From: Azospirillaceae bacterium
GTDB taxonomy: Bacteria; Pseudomonadota; Alphaproteobacteria; Azospirillales; Azospirillaceae
Assembly (NCBI GenBank): GCA_031291675.1
Contig: JARLIO010000011.1
Coordinates: 1 to 64,000, forward strand
DNA length: 64,000 nt
Direction: 5' to 3'
The notes beneath the pieces are model-generated. The model was not told where the DNA came from and searched no databases. It saw only the letters and a program-made list of their open reading frames with translations. Each line of letters opens with the position of its first letter. Position 1 is the first letter of the stretch. This document shows positions 17,699 through 25,519 of the stretch, one piece after another. The position numbers and the translations under genes are program-made.

Positions 17699-18891
17699 GC
17701 AGCGATCCCGAGCAATTGCTGAAGACGTTCTAAGAAGCAGGGGTGCCAATAGACGCGCGGCCGAGGGCTCGCATTCGCTAGGATATGGAACGCGCCGCGG
17801 ACCACATAGGGTTCGGTAACCCGCTCACGGATGCGCAGCGCGAGCGTCTCCATCTCCGCCCAATTGTAGAGCGCCTTGCCCACAGCAACACAGGCCTCCT
17901 CTTCACGGATGCCGGTCAGCCGTTCGAAAACGATCTCGCGATAACGCCCCCATTCGTCGACCAGCCGGTCCTCATACTCTTCGATCTCACCGGAAATCAG
18001 CAGGCTTTCGCGAGCCCAACTTGAGCGCTGCTCGAAGGCGCGATAGTAGTCGATAATGGCATTGCGGATGCGGGCCGCCGACAGGTCCAGGATGCGAAGC
18101 TGCTTGACGAACAGTCGCGGATCGTTCGCCACGTCGATCTGACCGTCGGGCAGCCGCCCCCGGAAGTTGATCGGCAGATTGCCGTCGCGATATTCTTCAG
18201 CGATCGCCGACAGTTTGTCCGAGACCTCATAACCGAAGACCGGCTCGTCGCGCTCGCCAGCCATCATCTTGATAGCAAGGTCCATCCACCAGCCCTCAAG
18301 GCGTTCGAAAACGGCGGCGCGAAACTCCCTCCGGATTGTACGCAGGTGCAAGTCGATCAACGCAGGCAGGTCGGTGATCCGGGGAGTCGCATCAATGACG
18401 GTGATTCTGCTATAGAAATCGCTGAGTTCTACTTCGCTCAGGGGCTTGAGCGCCTCTCGAACCTTGCCGATCAGTTCCGATTTGCTGGTGTTGAGGACTT
18501 CCTGAGTTTGCTCGACACGGTCTTCGTCGCCGCGCGCGTCTTTGGTGAACAGGAACAGAAATGTGCTTTTGCCAAGGTCGGCTGTCGTGAAGAGTAGGAA
18601 TCGGCCATTCGATGCGATGCCGCCGGTCTTGCGATAGTAAGCTAGCCAAATCCGGACAGATTTCCAGAAATCGATCGACAGGTTGGTCAGCTTGTCGCCT
18701 CCCGCCTTATGCTTAAGCGAGCCGAGTGACCGTATGCCATTCTTGGAGATGAACTCGACGTCGTCTTCCTTCTCAAGGAAGACTGCGGTGCTTTCGGGAA
18801 GTTCCAATATTTTCAGCAACGCAAATCGCGGCTGAAAAAAATAGCCAAGGCCTTGTTCTGCCGCAGAAAACGGCGAACCAGATTCGGTCAT
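17695..18891 (-). CDS. ABC-3C system effector: Cap4-like nuclease domain plus C-terminal ABC-3C domain
   Basis: 398 aa. The N-terminal about 110 residues resemble the DUF4297/Cap4 restriction-like nuclease fold: GYFFQPRFALLKIL, then FLEKEDDVEF (acidic residues E40, D43, D44), then SLKHK (K60) and LTNLSIDFWKSVRIWL. Where relatives have QxKH this protein has SLKH (Ser58). The rest is the helical C-terminal domain (FRGRLPDGQIDVANDPRLFVKQL, WARESLL, YEDRLVDEW) shared by ABC-3C effectors. It would be the toxic or DNA-cutting arm, controlled by the middle protein and the ATPase. A TATAAT string ends at the start codon, which is odd for a promoter position. Confidence 0.82.
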   Translation of the reverse strand: MTESGSPFSAAEQGLGYFFQPRFALLKILELPESTAVFLEKEDDVEFISKNGIRSLGSLKHKAGGDKLTNLSIDFWKSVRIWLAYYRKTGGIASNGRFLLFTTADLGKSTFLFLFTKDARGDEDRVEQTQEVLNTSKSELIGKVREALKPLSEVELSDFYSRITVIDATPRITDLPALIDLHLRTIRREFRAAVFERLEGWWMDLAIKMMAGERDEPVFGYEVSDKLSAIAEEYRDGNLPINFRGRLPDGQIDVANDPRLFVKQLRILDLSAARIRNAIIDYYRAFEQRSSWARESLLISGEIEEYEDRLVDEWGRYREIVFERLTGIREEEACVAVGKALYNWAEMETLALRIRERVTEPYVVRGAFHILANASPRPRVYWHPCFLERLQQLLGIAA

Positions 18892-19240
18892 TATAAAAAA
18901 TCCGACTCAATGTGCTTCCGCGCCAACGCTGCCGCATCCGCCTCCGCACGGCATACTGCCGTCACCTAAGGGCGATAATTATTCCAAGCATCAACCAAAG
19001 CAACCAACGATTTTTGGATCATGAAATAATTTGAACCTTTCCACGCAGCCACGCTACGTCCAGCGATGAAACCCAACGTGCCTGTTGCAGAGTACAGAGT
19101 GCTGGTATGTCTGCCGTTGCGTGAGGCGTGCCCGAAAGGCACCCGTCCCCTTCCGACCCCAACTCGCCTTAAACCGAATAGCCGGTATTCAACATCCGAC
19201 CCTGACGGCAGGCAGACCGCTCCCCACCCCTTGCAGAAAT
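18892..19240. other. Intergenic region upstream of the ABC-3C operon
   Basis: 349 bp, noticeably AT-richer near 18965-19040 than its surroundings. It must contain the ABC-3C promoter. The stretch from 19060 to 19240 shows no plausible gene and ends in the right arm of the bracketing inverted repeat, which overlaps the LysR stop codon. Confidence 0.5.
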
Positions 19241-19251
19241 TCAAACTGAGA
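19239..19251 (-). repeat. Right 13-bp arm of inverted repeat around the ABC-3C operon
   Basis: Inverted copy of 15047-15059; it overlaps the last codons and TGA stop of the LysR gene. Confidence 0.6.
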
Positions 19252-20161
19252 TACGACCGGCGGCGTCCGCGACGGGCGCTTTGATAAAATCGATGAAGGC
19301 GCGCAGCGGTGCCGGCAAATGCCGCCGGCCGGCGTAATACAAAAACGGCCCGGAAAAGCTCAACCACCAGTCTTCAAGCACCGGTTCCAGTGCCCCGGTG
19401 GCCAGGGCCGGGGCCAGGCAGCCTTCGAAGGTCGAAATCAAACCCAGCCCGGCGATCGCGGCGCTGAGCTCCAGCTCGATCCTGTTGGCGACCAAGGGGC
19501 CGGTCGGGTCGATCCGCACCACCTCACCGGCACGCTCGAACTCCCAGGGCGGCTTGACGCCGCTGGCGAAGCGATGGCGAATGCAGGCATGTCCCAACAG
19601 GTCTCGCGGATGTTGCGGCCGGCCCTGTGCCGCCAGATAGGCCGGGGCCGCGGCGGTGGCATAGCGCTGGACCCGGGGACCGATCGGAACCGCGATCATG
19701 TCCTGCTCCAGCCTTTCATCATAACGAATACCGGCATCAAAGCCGGCGGCCAGGACGTCGATGAAGCTGTCCTCGGCACTGATTTCCAGCGTGATGCCCG
19801 GGTGCCGCTTCAGGAAGGCCTCGATGATCGGGGGAAGGATCAGGTGGGCGACGATGACCGGAACATTGAGCCGCAAGGTGCCGGTCGGGCTGTCGCGCAG
19901 GCCGTTGACGGCATCGAGGGCCGCGGCGACCTCGCCCAGCGCCGGGGCCAGACGCTCCAGAAGGCGGGCCCCGGCCTCCGTCAGGGTCACGCTGCGCGTC
20001 GTGCGGTTGAGCAGACGCACGCCAAGCCGGGCCTCGAGCCGGCGCACCGCTTCGCTGAGCGACGACGCGGACACGCCCCGGACGGATGCCGCGCCCCGAA
20101 AGCTGCGATGCCGGGCCACGGCGATGAAGGCTTCGATATCGCTCAGGTCAGGATCGGGCAT
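19241..20161 (-). CDS. LysR family transcriptional regulator
   Basis: 306 aa. The N-terminal HTH (LSDIEAFIAVARHRSFRGAA, then SASSLSEAVRRLEARLGVRL) is followed by a periplasmic-binding-like effector domain (GTLRLNVPVIVAHLILPPI). It belongs to the LysR group that often sits divergent to a transporter or oxidoreductase and regulates it. The MFS gene starts about 240 bp away in the opposite direction and is the likely target. The start at 20161 fits the family N-terminus, although its ribosome site is poor. Confidence 0.9.
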   Translation of the reverse strand: MPDPDLSDIEAFIAVARHRSFRGAASVRGVSASSLSEAVRRLEARLGVRLLNRTTRSVTLTEAGARLLERLAPALGEVAAALDAVNGLRDSPTGTLRLNVPVIVAHLILPPIIEAFLKRHPGITLEISAEDSFIDVLAAGFDAGIRYDERLEQDMIAVPIGPRVQRYATAAAPAYLAAQGRPQHPRDLLGHACIRHRFASGVKPPWEFERAGEVVRIDPTGPLVANRIELELSAAIAGLGLISTFEGCLAPALATGALEPVLEDWWLSFSGPFLYYAGRRHLPAPLRAFIDFIKAPVADAAGRISV

Positions 20162-20402
20162 TGTTGGTATTCCCGTACAAACGGTGTCGATCATCACGAA
20201 TGATCAAACGATACACCGGGACTTCGATGTCCTGTCATCGAACACGTCGTAATTGCGAAACCAGGACCATGAACCGGTCTGAAACTGCGCGTGAGCCGCG
20301 TTGAACCGGCATGGGTCCGGAAGACCGGGAAATGATATGGAACCGGCATGATGCCGCCGGACCAGGGTGGTACCCGGGCGTCACCCCGAAGGAAGAGTTG
20401 CG

Positions 20403-21611
20403 TTGTCTCAGAAAACCCGAACCGTCGGCGCTGGAACCCTGGTTTCCATCGTGACATCGGTCGCCTTCACCTTCATCGTCTATTTCCTGATCGGCATCTC
20501 GCTGTCGACCCTGCCGGGCTATGTCCATTTCACGCTCGGCTATTCCTCGATCGTCGCCGGCAGCGTCGTCAGCACCCAATATCTGGCGACCTTGCTGACC
20601 CGGGCCCAGACCGGCCAACTCGCCGACCGCATCGGCGCGCGCAAAACCGTTCGCTGGGGCTTATGCGCCTGCATCCTCAGCGGTGTCCTGATGACGATGG
20701 CGGCGTGGCTGGAAGCGACCCCCGCCCTTTGTCTCACCGCGTTGGTGCTGGCCCGTCTGCTGTTGGGCATGGGCGAAAGCGGCGTCTCGACCGGCTCGAC
20801 CTTGTGGGGCATCGGCCAGGTCGGGGTTGCCAATACCGCCCGGGTGATCTCGTGGAATGGCATTGCCACCTATGGCGCGCTGGCGGTCGGGGCACCGTGT
20901 GGCGTGCTGTTGCAACAACAAGGGGGCTTGCTGCCAATCGCGGCCGTCGCCCTGGCCTTTCCGGTGGTCGGCCTGATCGGCAGCCTGTTCAAAAGCGACA
21001 GTCCGATCATTCGGGGCGAAAGACTGCCGATCCGTCATGTGATCCGGCGCGTGCTGCCCTACGGGCTGGGGCTCGGGCTGGGATCGATCGGGTTTGGCAC
21101 CATCGCCTCCTTCATCACCCTCTATTACGCCAGCCGCCACTGGCCCCATGCCGCCTTCACCCTGACGAGCTTCAGCGTCGCCTTCGTCGCCGCCCGGTTT
21201 CTGTTCACCACCCAGATCGATCGACGCGGCGGCCTGCGCGTGGCGATGGCCTCGCTGGCGACCGAATGCCTGGGGCTCGGGCTGCTGTGGTGGGCGCCCC
21301 ATCCCTGGGGCGCCCTGGTCGGGGCCGCCTTGTCGGGTTTAGGCTTCTCCCTGGTGTTTCCCGCTTTGGGGGTCGAGGCGATGAACCGGGTGCCGCCGGC
21401 CAGCCGCGGCGCCGCGCTGGGGTTGTTTTCGGTGTTCCTCGACCTGTCGCTGGGGCTGACCGGCCCGATTACCGGTGTCATCATCCACGCCCGGGGCTAC
21501 CCGGCGGCGTTTCTGTTTGCCGCCGCGGCCGCCGCCCTGGCCGGGCTGATCGCCACGGTGCTGCTGATCCGTTCGCGCCCGCTGCGGAACACCGCCGCCG
21601 CCCCGGCCTGA
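20403..21611 (+). CDS. MFS transporter (YhhS-like)
   Basis: About 402 aa, twelve membrane segments. The helix 2-3 loop GQLADRIGARKTVRWG, a helix 4-5 motif LLLGMGESGVSTGSTLWGIG and the late VFPALGVEAMNRVPPASRG resemble YhhS/YfcJ-type exporters. A TTG start at 20403 is proposed because AAGGAAGAG lies 6 nt upstream; an in-frame GTG at 20367 has no such site. The divergent LysR gene is the likely regulator. Substrate unknown. Confidence 0.83.
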   Translation: MSQKTRTVGAGTLVSIVTSVAFTFIVYFLIGISLSTLPGYVHFTLGYSSIVAGSVVSTQYLATLLTRAQTGQLADRIGARKTVRWGLCACILSGVLMTMAAWLEATPALCLTALVLARLLLGMGESGVSTGSTLWGIGQVGVANTARVISWNGIATYGALAVGAPCGVLLQQQGGLLPIAAVALAFPVVGLIGSLFKSDSPIIRGERLPIRHVIRRVLPYGLGLGLGSIGFGTIASFITLYYASRHWPHAAFTLTSFSVAFVAARFLFTTQIDRRGGLRVAMASLATECLGLGLLWWAPHPWGALVGAALSGLGFSLVFPALGVEAMNRVPPASRGAALGLFSVFLDLSLGLTGPITGVIIHARGYPAAFLFAAAAAALAGLIATVLLIRSRPLRNTAAAPA

Positions 21612-21816
21612 AGCCCGGCGCCGGATCTGGTGCTGGCGGATGGCTTCCTCCTGGCCGTCGTCGCGCACGACAGCGAATTCGTGGTCCGGCTTTGGTTCGG
21701 GGGTCTCCGGGACACCGGCCTGCTGGGCCGCGGCGACGCTGAGCCCATGCACTTGATACGGTGCGCAGCGTCCCTCGACGGCGCTCGAAACGAACGGAGG
21801 ATGGGGATCGGCGCGC

Positions 21817-22866
21817 TCAGACCCCGCGCGGTTCCTGCTTGAGCTGGTCACCACGGACCTTGCTCTGGAACTCGAATACCCAGCCGGGATATTCCGCGGG
21901 CAGCTTGCTGACCTCATCGAGTGTTTTCAGTTCGGCGTCGGTCAGCACCACCTTGGTCGCGGCGATGTTATCATCGAGTTGCTCTGGCTTCTTGGCACCG
22001 ATGATTACGCAGGTGACAGCCTTTTGGTGCAGCAGCCAGGCGAGTGCGATCTGGGCGATCGAGACGCCCTTGGCTTCCGCGATCGGCTTCATCGCGTCGA
22101 TGACGTTGTAGCCGCGTTCCTCATTGACCGGCGGGAAATCGAAGGTGGCGCGGCGGTTGTCGCCGTCCTTGGCGCCGTCGCGGCGATATTTGCCTGACAG
22201 AAAACCGCCCGCCAGCGGACTCCACACCATCAGCCCGATGCCTTCGGATGCCATCATCGGCACCAGTTCACGCTCCAGGTCGCGTCCGGCGATCGTATAA
22301 TATGCCTGAAGCGATGCGAAGCGGGCCAGATTGAACTGGTTGGCGATACCGACCGCCTTTGCGATCTGCCAGGCGGCCCAATTGGAGACGCCGATATAAC
22401 GGACCTTGCCCTGTTGGACGACCGTGTCGAGCGCCCGCAGCGTCTCGTCCATCGGCGTGATCTGGTCGAAGCCGTGGATTTGGTAAAGATCGATATGGTC
22501 GACCTGCAGGCGCTTGAGGCTGCCCTCCAGGGCGTAGAGCATATGCGAGCGGGACGTGCCACGCGCGTTCGGGCCGTCGCCCGTAGGCCCGAAGAATTTG
22601 GTGGCGACGATCACATCTTCCCGTGCGATCCCGAGGTTGCGCAACGCCTGGCCGGTGATCTGTTCGGAAAGACCTTTTGAATAGACGTCGGACGTATCGA
22701 TGAAGTTGATGCCGGCATCGATCGCGGTCTTGACCAGACCGTCAGCTTCTTTCTGCTGCAGGCCGCCCATGCTGCTGTAGATACCGCTCCCGCCACCGAA
22801 GGTCATGGTGCCGAGGCAGAGTTCGGAAACGAACAGGCCGGTGCGGCCAAGGATGTTGTAGCGCAT
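21817..22866 (-). CDS. Aldo/keto reductase
   Basis: 349 aa TIM-barrel NADPH oxidoreductase. The catalytic tetrad is visible: Asp and Tyr in FIDTSDVYSKG, Lys in VIVATKFFG and His in DLYQIHGFD. The NADPH-binding C-terminus is IIGAKKPEQLDDNI. It resembles the YajO/Tas group acting on aldehydes, sugars or methylglyoxal. AGGAGAG lies just before the ATG at 22866. The divergent AraC regulator gene 426 bp away is a common partner of such reductases. Confidence 0.92.
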   Translation of the reverse strand: MRYNILGRTGLFVSELCLGTMTFGGGSGIYSSMGGLQQKEADGLVKTAIDAGINFIDTSDVYSKGLSEQITGQALRNLGIAREDVIVATKFFGPTGDGPNARGTSRSHMLYALEGSLKRLQVDHIDLYQIHGFDQITPMDETLRALDTVVQQGKVRYIGVSNWAAWQIAKAVGIANQFNLARFASLQAYYTIAGRDLERELVPMMASEGIGLMVWSPLAGGFLSGKYRRDGAKDGDNRRATFDFPPVNEERGYNVIDAMKPIAEAKGVSIAQIALAWLLHQKAVTCVIIGAKKPEQLDDNIAATKVVLTDAELKTLDEVSKLPAEYPGWVFEFQSKVRGDQLKQEPRGV

Positions 22867-23292
22867 GGGGACTCTCCTGATTGAAATAAACGGGCAGGTA
22901 GATAGGATCAGGCGATCGGGCCGAGTGGCTCCATCGCCAAAGACTGTGACATGCCGCTTTTTCAAGCCTTTCGATCGACCGTCTTCTCCATTCTTATATC
23001 GGGCTGACCGCAGCTTCTCCACGCCGGATCGTCGCAAACTCTTGCCTGATCCGATCAAATGCCGTCTTAGTGACCGAATGGACAGCCGTTCTCATTTTGG
23101 CGACGAAGCGTTAGGCTTTCGCCCAAACCCAACGGGGGCAATGCCCCAGACCCCTTTGTTTTTGTCAAAATAGAGGGGGATTCGGGGTTCACCCCCAGCG
23201 GGTGCGGGCGGCAGCCCGCGGGCCGACAGCCAAAATGAGAACCGCTGCCGAACGGGGCTTGCCTTCGCGGGCGGCGCGAAGGATTGAATGTG
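22867..23292. other. Intergenic region between aldo/keto reductase and araC-type gene
   Basis: 426 bp containing both divergent promoters, which I could not place, and a 155-bp MITE-like repeat (23088-23242) that ends about 50 bp before the AraC start codon. Confidence 0.6.
23088..23242 (+). repeat. MITE-like 155-bp repeat, copy 1
   Basis: Bounded by 14-bp perfect terminal inverted repeats GTTCTCATTTTGGC / GCCAAAATGAGAAC. Inside are short hairpins: GGGGCaatGCCCC-like, GCGGGC-ggca-GCCCGC and GGC-tttc-GCC. A second copy of exactly the same length lies in inverted orientation at 43851-44005. No transposase is encoded, so it would be mobilised in trans. It separates the AraC gene from its upstream region. 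Confidence 0.8.
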
Positions 23293-24156
23293 ATGCACGA
23301 AACTCTCGCCGGCCTCGCTTACCGCCACGCCACTCAGCCAGGGGGAGCGTCGATCCCGCGTGTGAGCGTTCATGTCGCGAAGGAGACCAACTGGCCGATC
23401 CCAACGCTGTACCGGCCCATGCTCGGCATCGTGCTGCGCGGCGCCAAGCGCGTCGTGATCGGTGACCGCACGCTTCGCTACGACGCCAATCATTTTTTCA
23501 TAGCCTCGATCGACGTGCCCGCATCAAGCGTCATGATCGAAACCTCGCCTGAAGCGCCCTACGTCGCGGCGCGGCTGGCGATCGACCAGGATATCCTCGT
23601 GGACCAGGTTGTTGATATACCTCGCGAGGACCGTGTCGATACGACGGCCTTTGCGGTGTCCGCGATGACCCCTGCGCTTCTCGATGCCTGGTCACGGATG
23701 TTGCGGCTGCTGGACGCTCCAGAGGAGATCGACACGCTGGCGCCGCTGTTCGAGCGCGAGATTCTCTTTCGGATCCTCCAGGGGCCACAAGGGGCGCTGC
23801 TTCGCCAAGCCGCTCGAAGCGATAGCCGAATTGCGCAGATCAGGAATGCTATCGCCCATCTACGCGCGAACTTCGATCGCCTCGTTCGCATTGAAGAGTT
23901 GATTGCGATTGCAGGGATGAGCGCGGCGACGTTTCACCGCCATTTTCGAGCCGCGACCGCGATGAGCCCACTGCAATATCAGAAGGCGCTCCGCCTGCAG
24001 GAGGCAAGGCGCCGTTTGATCGCGGACGCCGATGTGTCCGGCGCAGCTTATGCCGTTGGTTATGAGAGCGCATCGCAATTCAGCCGCGAGTACACACGCA
24101 TGTTTGGCACGCCGCCCGCGCGCGATGCTGCCAGGCTGCGGGCTGGCAAGAACTAG
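23293..24156 (+). CDS. AraC family transcriptional regulator
   Basis: 287 aa. The N-terminal AraC_N-type domain (LYRPMLGIVLRGAKRVVIGDR) is followed by a C-terminal double HTH: RIEELIAIAGMSAATFHRHF, then VSGAAYAVGYESASQFSREY. Such regulators commonly activate a neighbouring oxidoreductase gene, here the divergent aldo/keto reductase. The ATG at 23293 is supported by GAAGGA 9 nt upstream. The MITE-like repeat ends 50 bp before the start and may have displaced the original promoter. Confidence 0.9.
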   Translation: MHETLAGLAYRHATQPGGASIPRVSVHVAKETNWPIPTLYRPMLGIVLRGAKRVVIGDRTLRYDANHFFIASIDVPASSVMIETSPEAPYVAARLAIDQDILVDQVVDIPREDRVDTTAFAVSAMTPALLDAWSRMLRLLDAPEEIDTLAPLFEREILFRILQGPQGALLRQAARSDSRIAQIRNAIAHLRANFDRLVRIEELIAIAGMSAATFHRHFRAATAMSPLQYQKALRLQEARRRLIADADVSGAAYAVGYESASQFSREYTRMFGTPPARDAARLRAGKN

Positions 24157-24193
24157 TGGCTCGCGTCGCTGACAATGAGAGGATCTCTCGCCA

Positions 24194-24413
24194 GCGTCAT
24201 GCTCGCGAACGCGGGCATCCAGGGCCCCAGGCGCCATCGTTCGGAGCGTGCGGCTCTGGGTCCCCGCGTTCGCGAGGGCGACGGTCGCACACTCGATGAC
24301 GCCCCCCCACTAGAGCTGTTTCCGATCACGTTGGATCGGAAACAGCTCTAGATCTTTGATTTGTCGCATTTTCTACGCCCAACCGGAGTCCACTTGGTCG
24401 GAAAATGCTCTAG
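24194..24413. repeat. Composite palindromic repeat (RIME/BIME-like), copy A
   Basis: A long imperfect inverted repeat (arms about 24196-24225 and 24253-24292, sharing CTCGCGAACGCGGG) is followed by a perfect 18-bp hairpin with 6-nt loop (24310-24351, CTAGAGCTGTTTCCGATC arm) and a second hairpin (24366-24408, GCATTTTC / GAAAATGC ends). The final CTAG supplies the TAG stop of the ABC ATPase gene. Palindromes of this CTAGAGC type are dispersed in many alphaproteobacteria. It lies between convergent genes and probably also ends transcription. Confidence 0.8.
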
Positions 24414-25519
24414 CGCAAGCGGCTTCCACCACCATCGAAGAGCAAGACATCTTCTGGACGAGAGCCGAGCCGGATGATTGATCCCGGTGCCGGCGGCGGG
24501 CCTGACGCGATCTCGGTCACGACCGCGTGATCGCTGCGTGACTGGCCATGGACATAGGTCTTGTCGCCGAGATATTCGGCAAAATCAATTTTGACCGGGA
24601 TACCGGGATCAGAATCTCCAACAAGATGGAGAAGATGCGGCCGGATCGCGACGGAAACCGCACCATCACAGCGTTGGCCCGCGATGCAATCGGGGCCGGT
24701 GAGGAGCGAGCCGTCGATCTCCAAACCTTCGGTCGTGAACCGGCCGGGCAGGACATTGATCTTAGGCGAGCCGATAAAACCAGCGACGAAGAGATTGTCG
24801 GGGTCACCGAAGATGTCTGCCGGCTTGCCGGCCTGCTCGATGCGACCGCCGCGGAGCACCACGATCCGGTCGGCCAGCGTCATCGCCTCGGTCTGGTCAT
24901 GCGTCACGTAGATCATCGTGTTGCCGAGCCGGCGATGCAATTTGGCGATCTCGATGCGCATCTCGATCCGAAGTTCGGCATCAAGGTTCGACAGCGGTTC
25001 GTCGAACAGGAAGACACGGGGATCGCGCACGATGGCGCGGCCAATCGCGACGCGCTGGCGCTGTCCGCCGGAGAGCTGCGCCGGGCGCCGGTCCAGGAGA
25101 GCGATCAGATGCAACAGCTCGGCGGCGGCTTCGACCTTGGCCGCCACCTCGGCGCGCGGCCGACCGGCCATCTTCAGCGAGAAACCCATATTGTCGCGCA
25201 CCGAAAGATGCGGATAAAGCGCGTAGGTCTGGAACACCATTGCGATACCGCGCTCCGACGGCTCGGCATCGGTGACATCGCGCCCGCCGATGGCGATCGT
25301 GCCGTCGCTGACCTCCTCAAGGCCCGCGATCATGCGGAGAAGCGTCGACTTGCCGCAGCCGGAAGGACCGACGAAGACGATGAATTCGCCATCCGCAATC
25401 GTGAGACTAATGTCGCGCAACACGTCAACGGCGCCGAAGCGCTTGGTGACGCGATCAAGGACGACGCCCGAGGCGGGCGTGGTGGCACCCCTGGACGCGG
25501 CCCTGGCGGCCGACGTCAT
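24410..25519 (-). CDS. Sugar ABC transporter ATP-binding protein (MalK/UgpC family)
   Basis: 369 aa. Walker A GPSGCGKSTLLRMIAG, Q-loop VFQTYALYPHLS, signature LSGGQRQRVAIGRAI, Walker B VFLFDEPLSNLDAELR and switch His in YVTHDQTEAM are all intact; a C-terminal TOBE region follows. It energises the two permeases of the same operon. The start overlaps the GH127 stop. Its TAG stop is formed by the CTAG end of a palindromic repeat, so the last residues may have been altered by that repeat. Confidence 0.94.
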   Translation of the reverse strand: MTSAARAASRGATTPASGVVLDRVTKRFGAVDVLRDISLTIADGEFIVFVGPSGCGKSTLLRMIAGLEEVSDGTIAIGGRDVTDAEPSERGIAMVFQTYALYPHLSVRDNMGFSLKMAGRPRAEVAAKVEAAAELLHLIALLDRRPAQLSGGQRQRVAIGRAIVRDPRVFLFDEPLSNLDAELRIEMRIEIAKLHRRLGNTMIYVTHDQTEAMTLADRIVVLRGGRIEQAGKPADIFGDPDNLFVAGFIGSPKINVLPGRFTTEGLEIDGSLLTGPDCIAGQRCDGAVSVAIRPHLLHLVGDSDPGIPVKIDFAEYLGDKTYVHGQSRSDHAVVTEIASGPPPAPGSIIRLGSRPEDVLLFDGGGSRLR

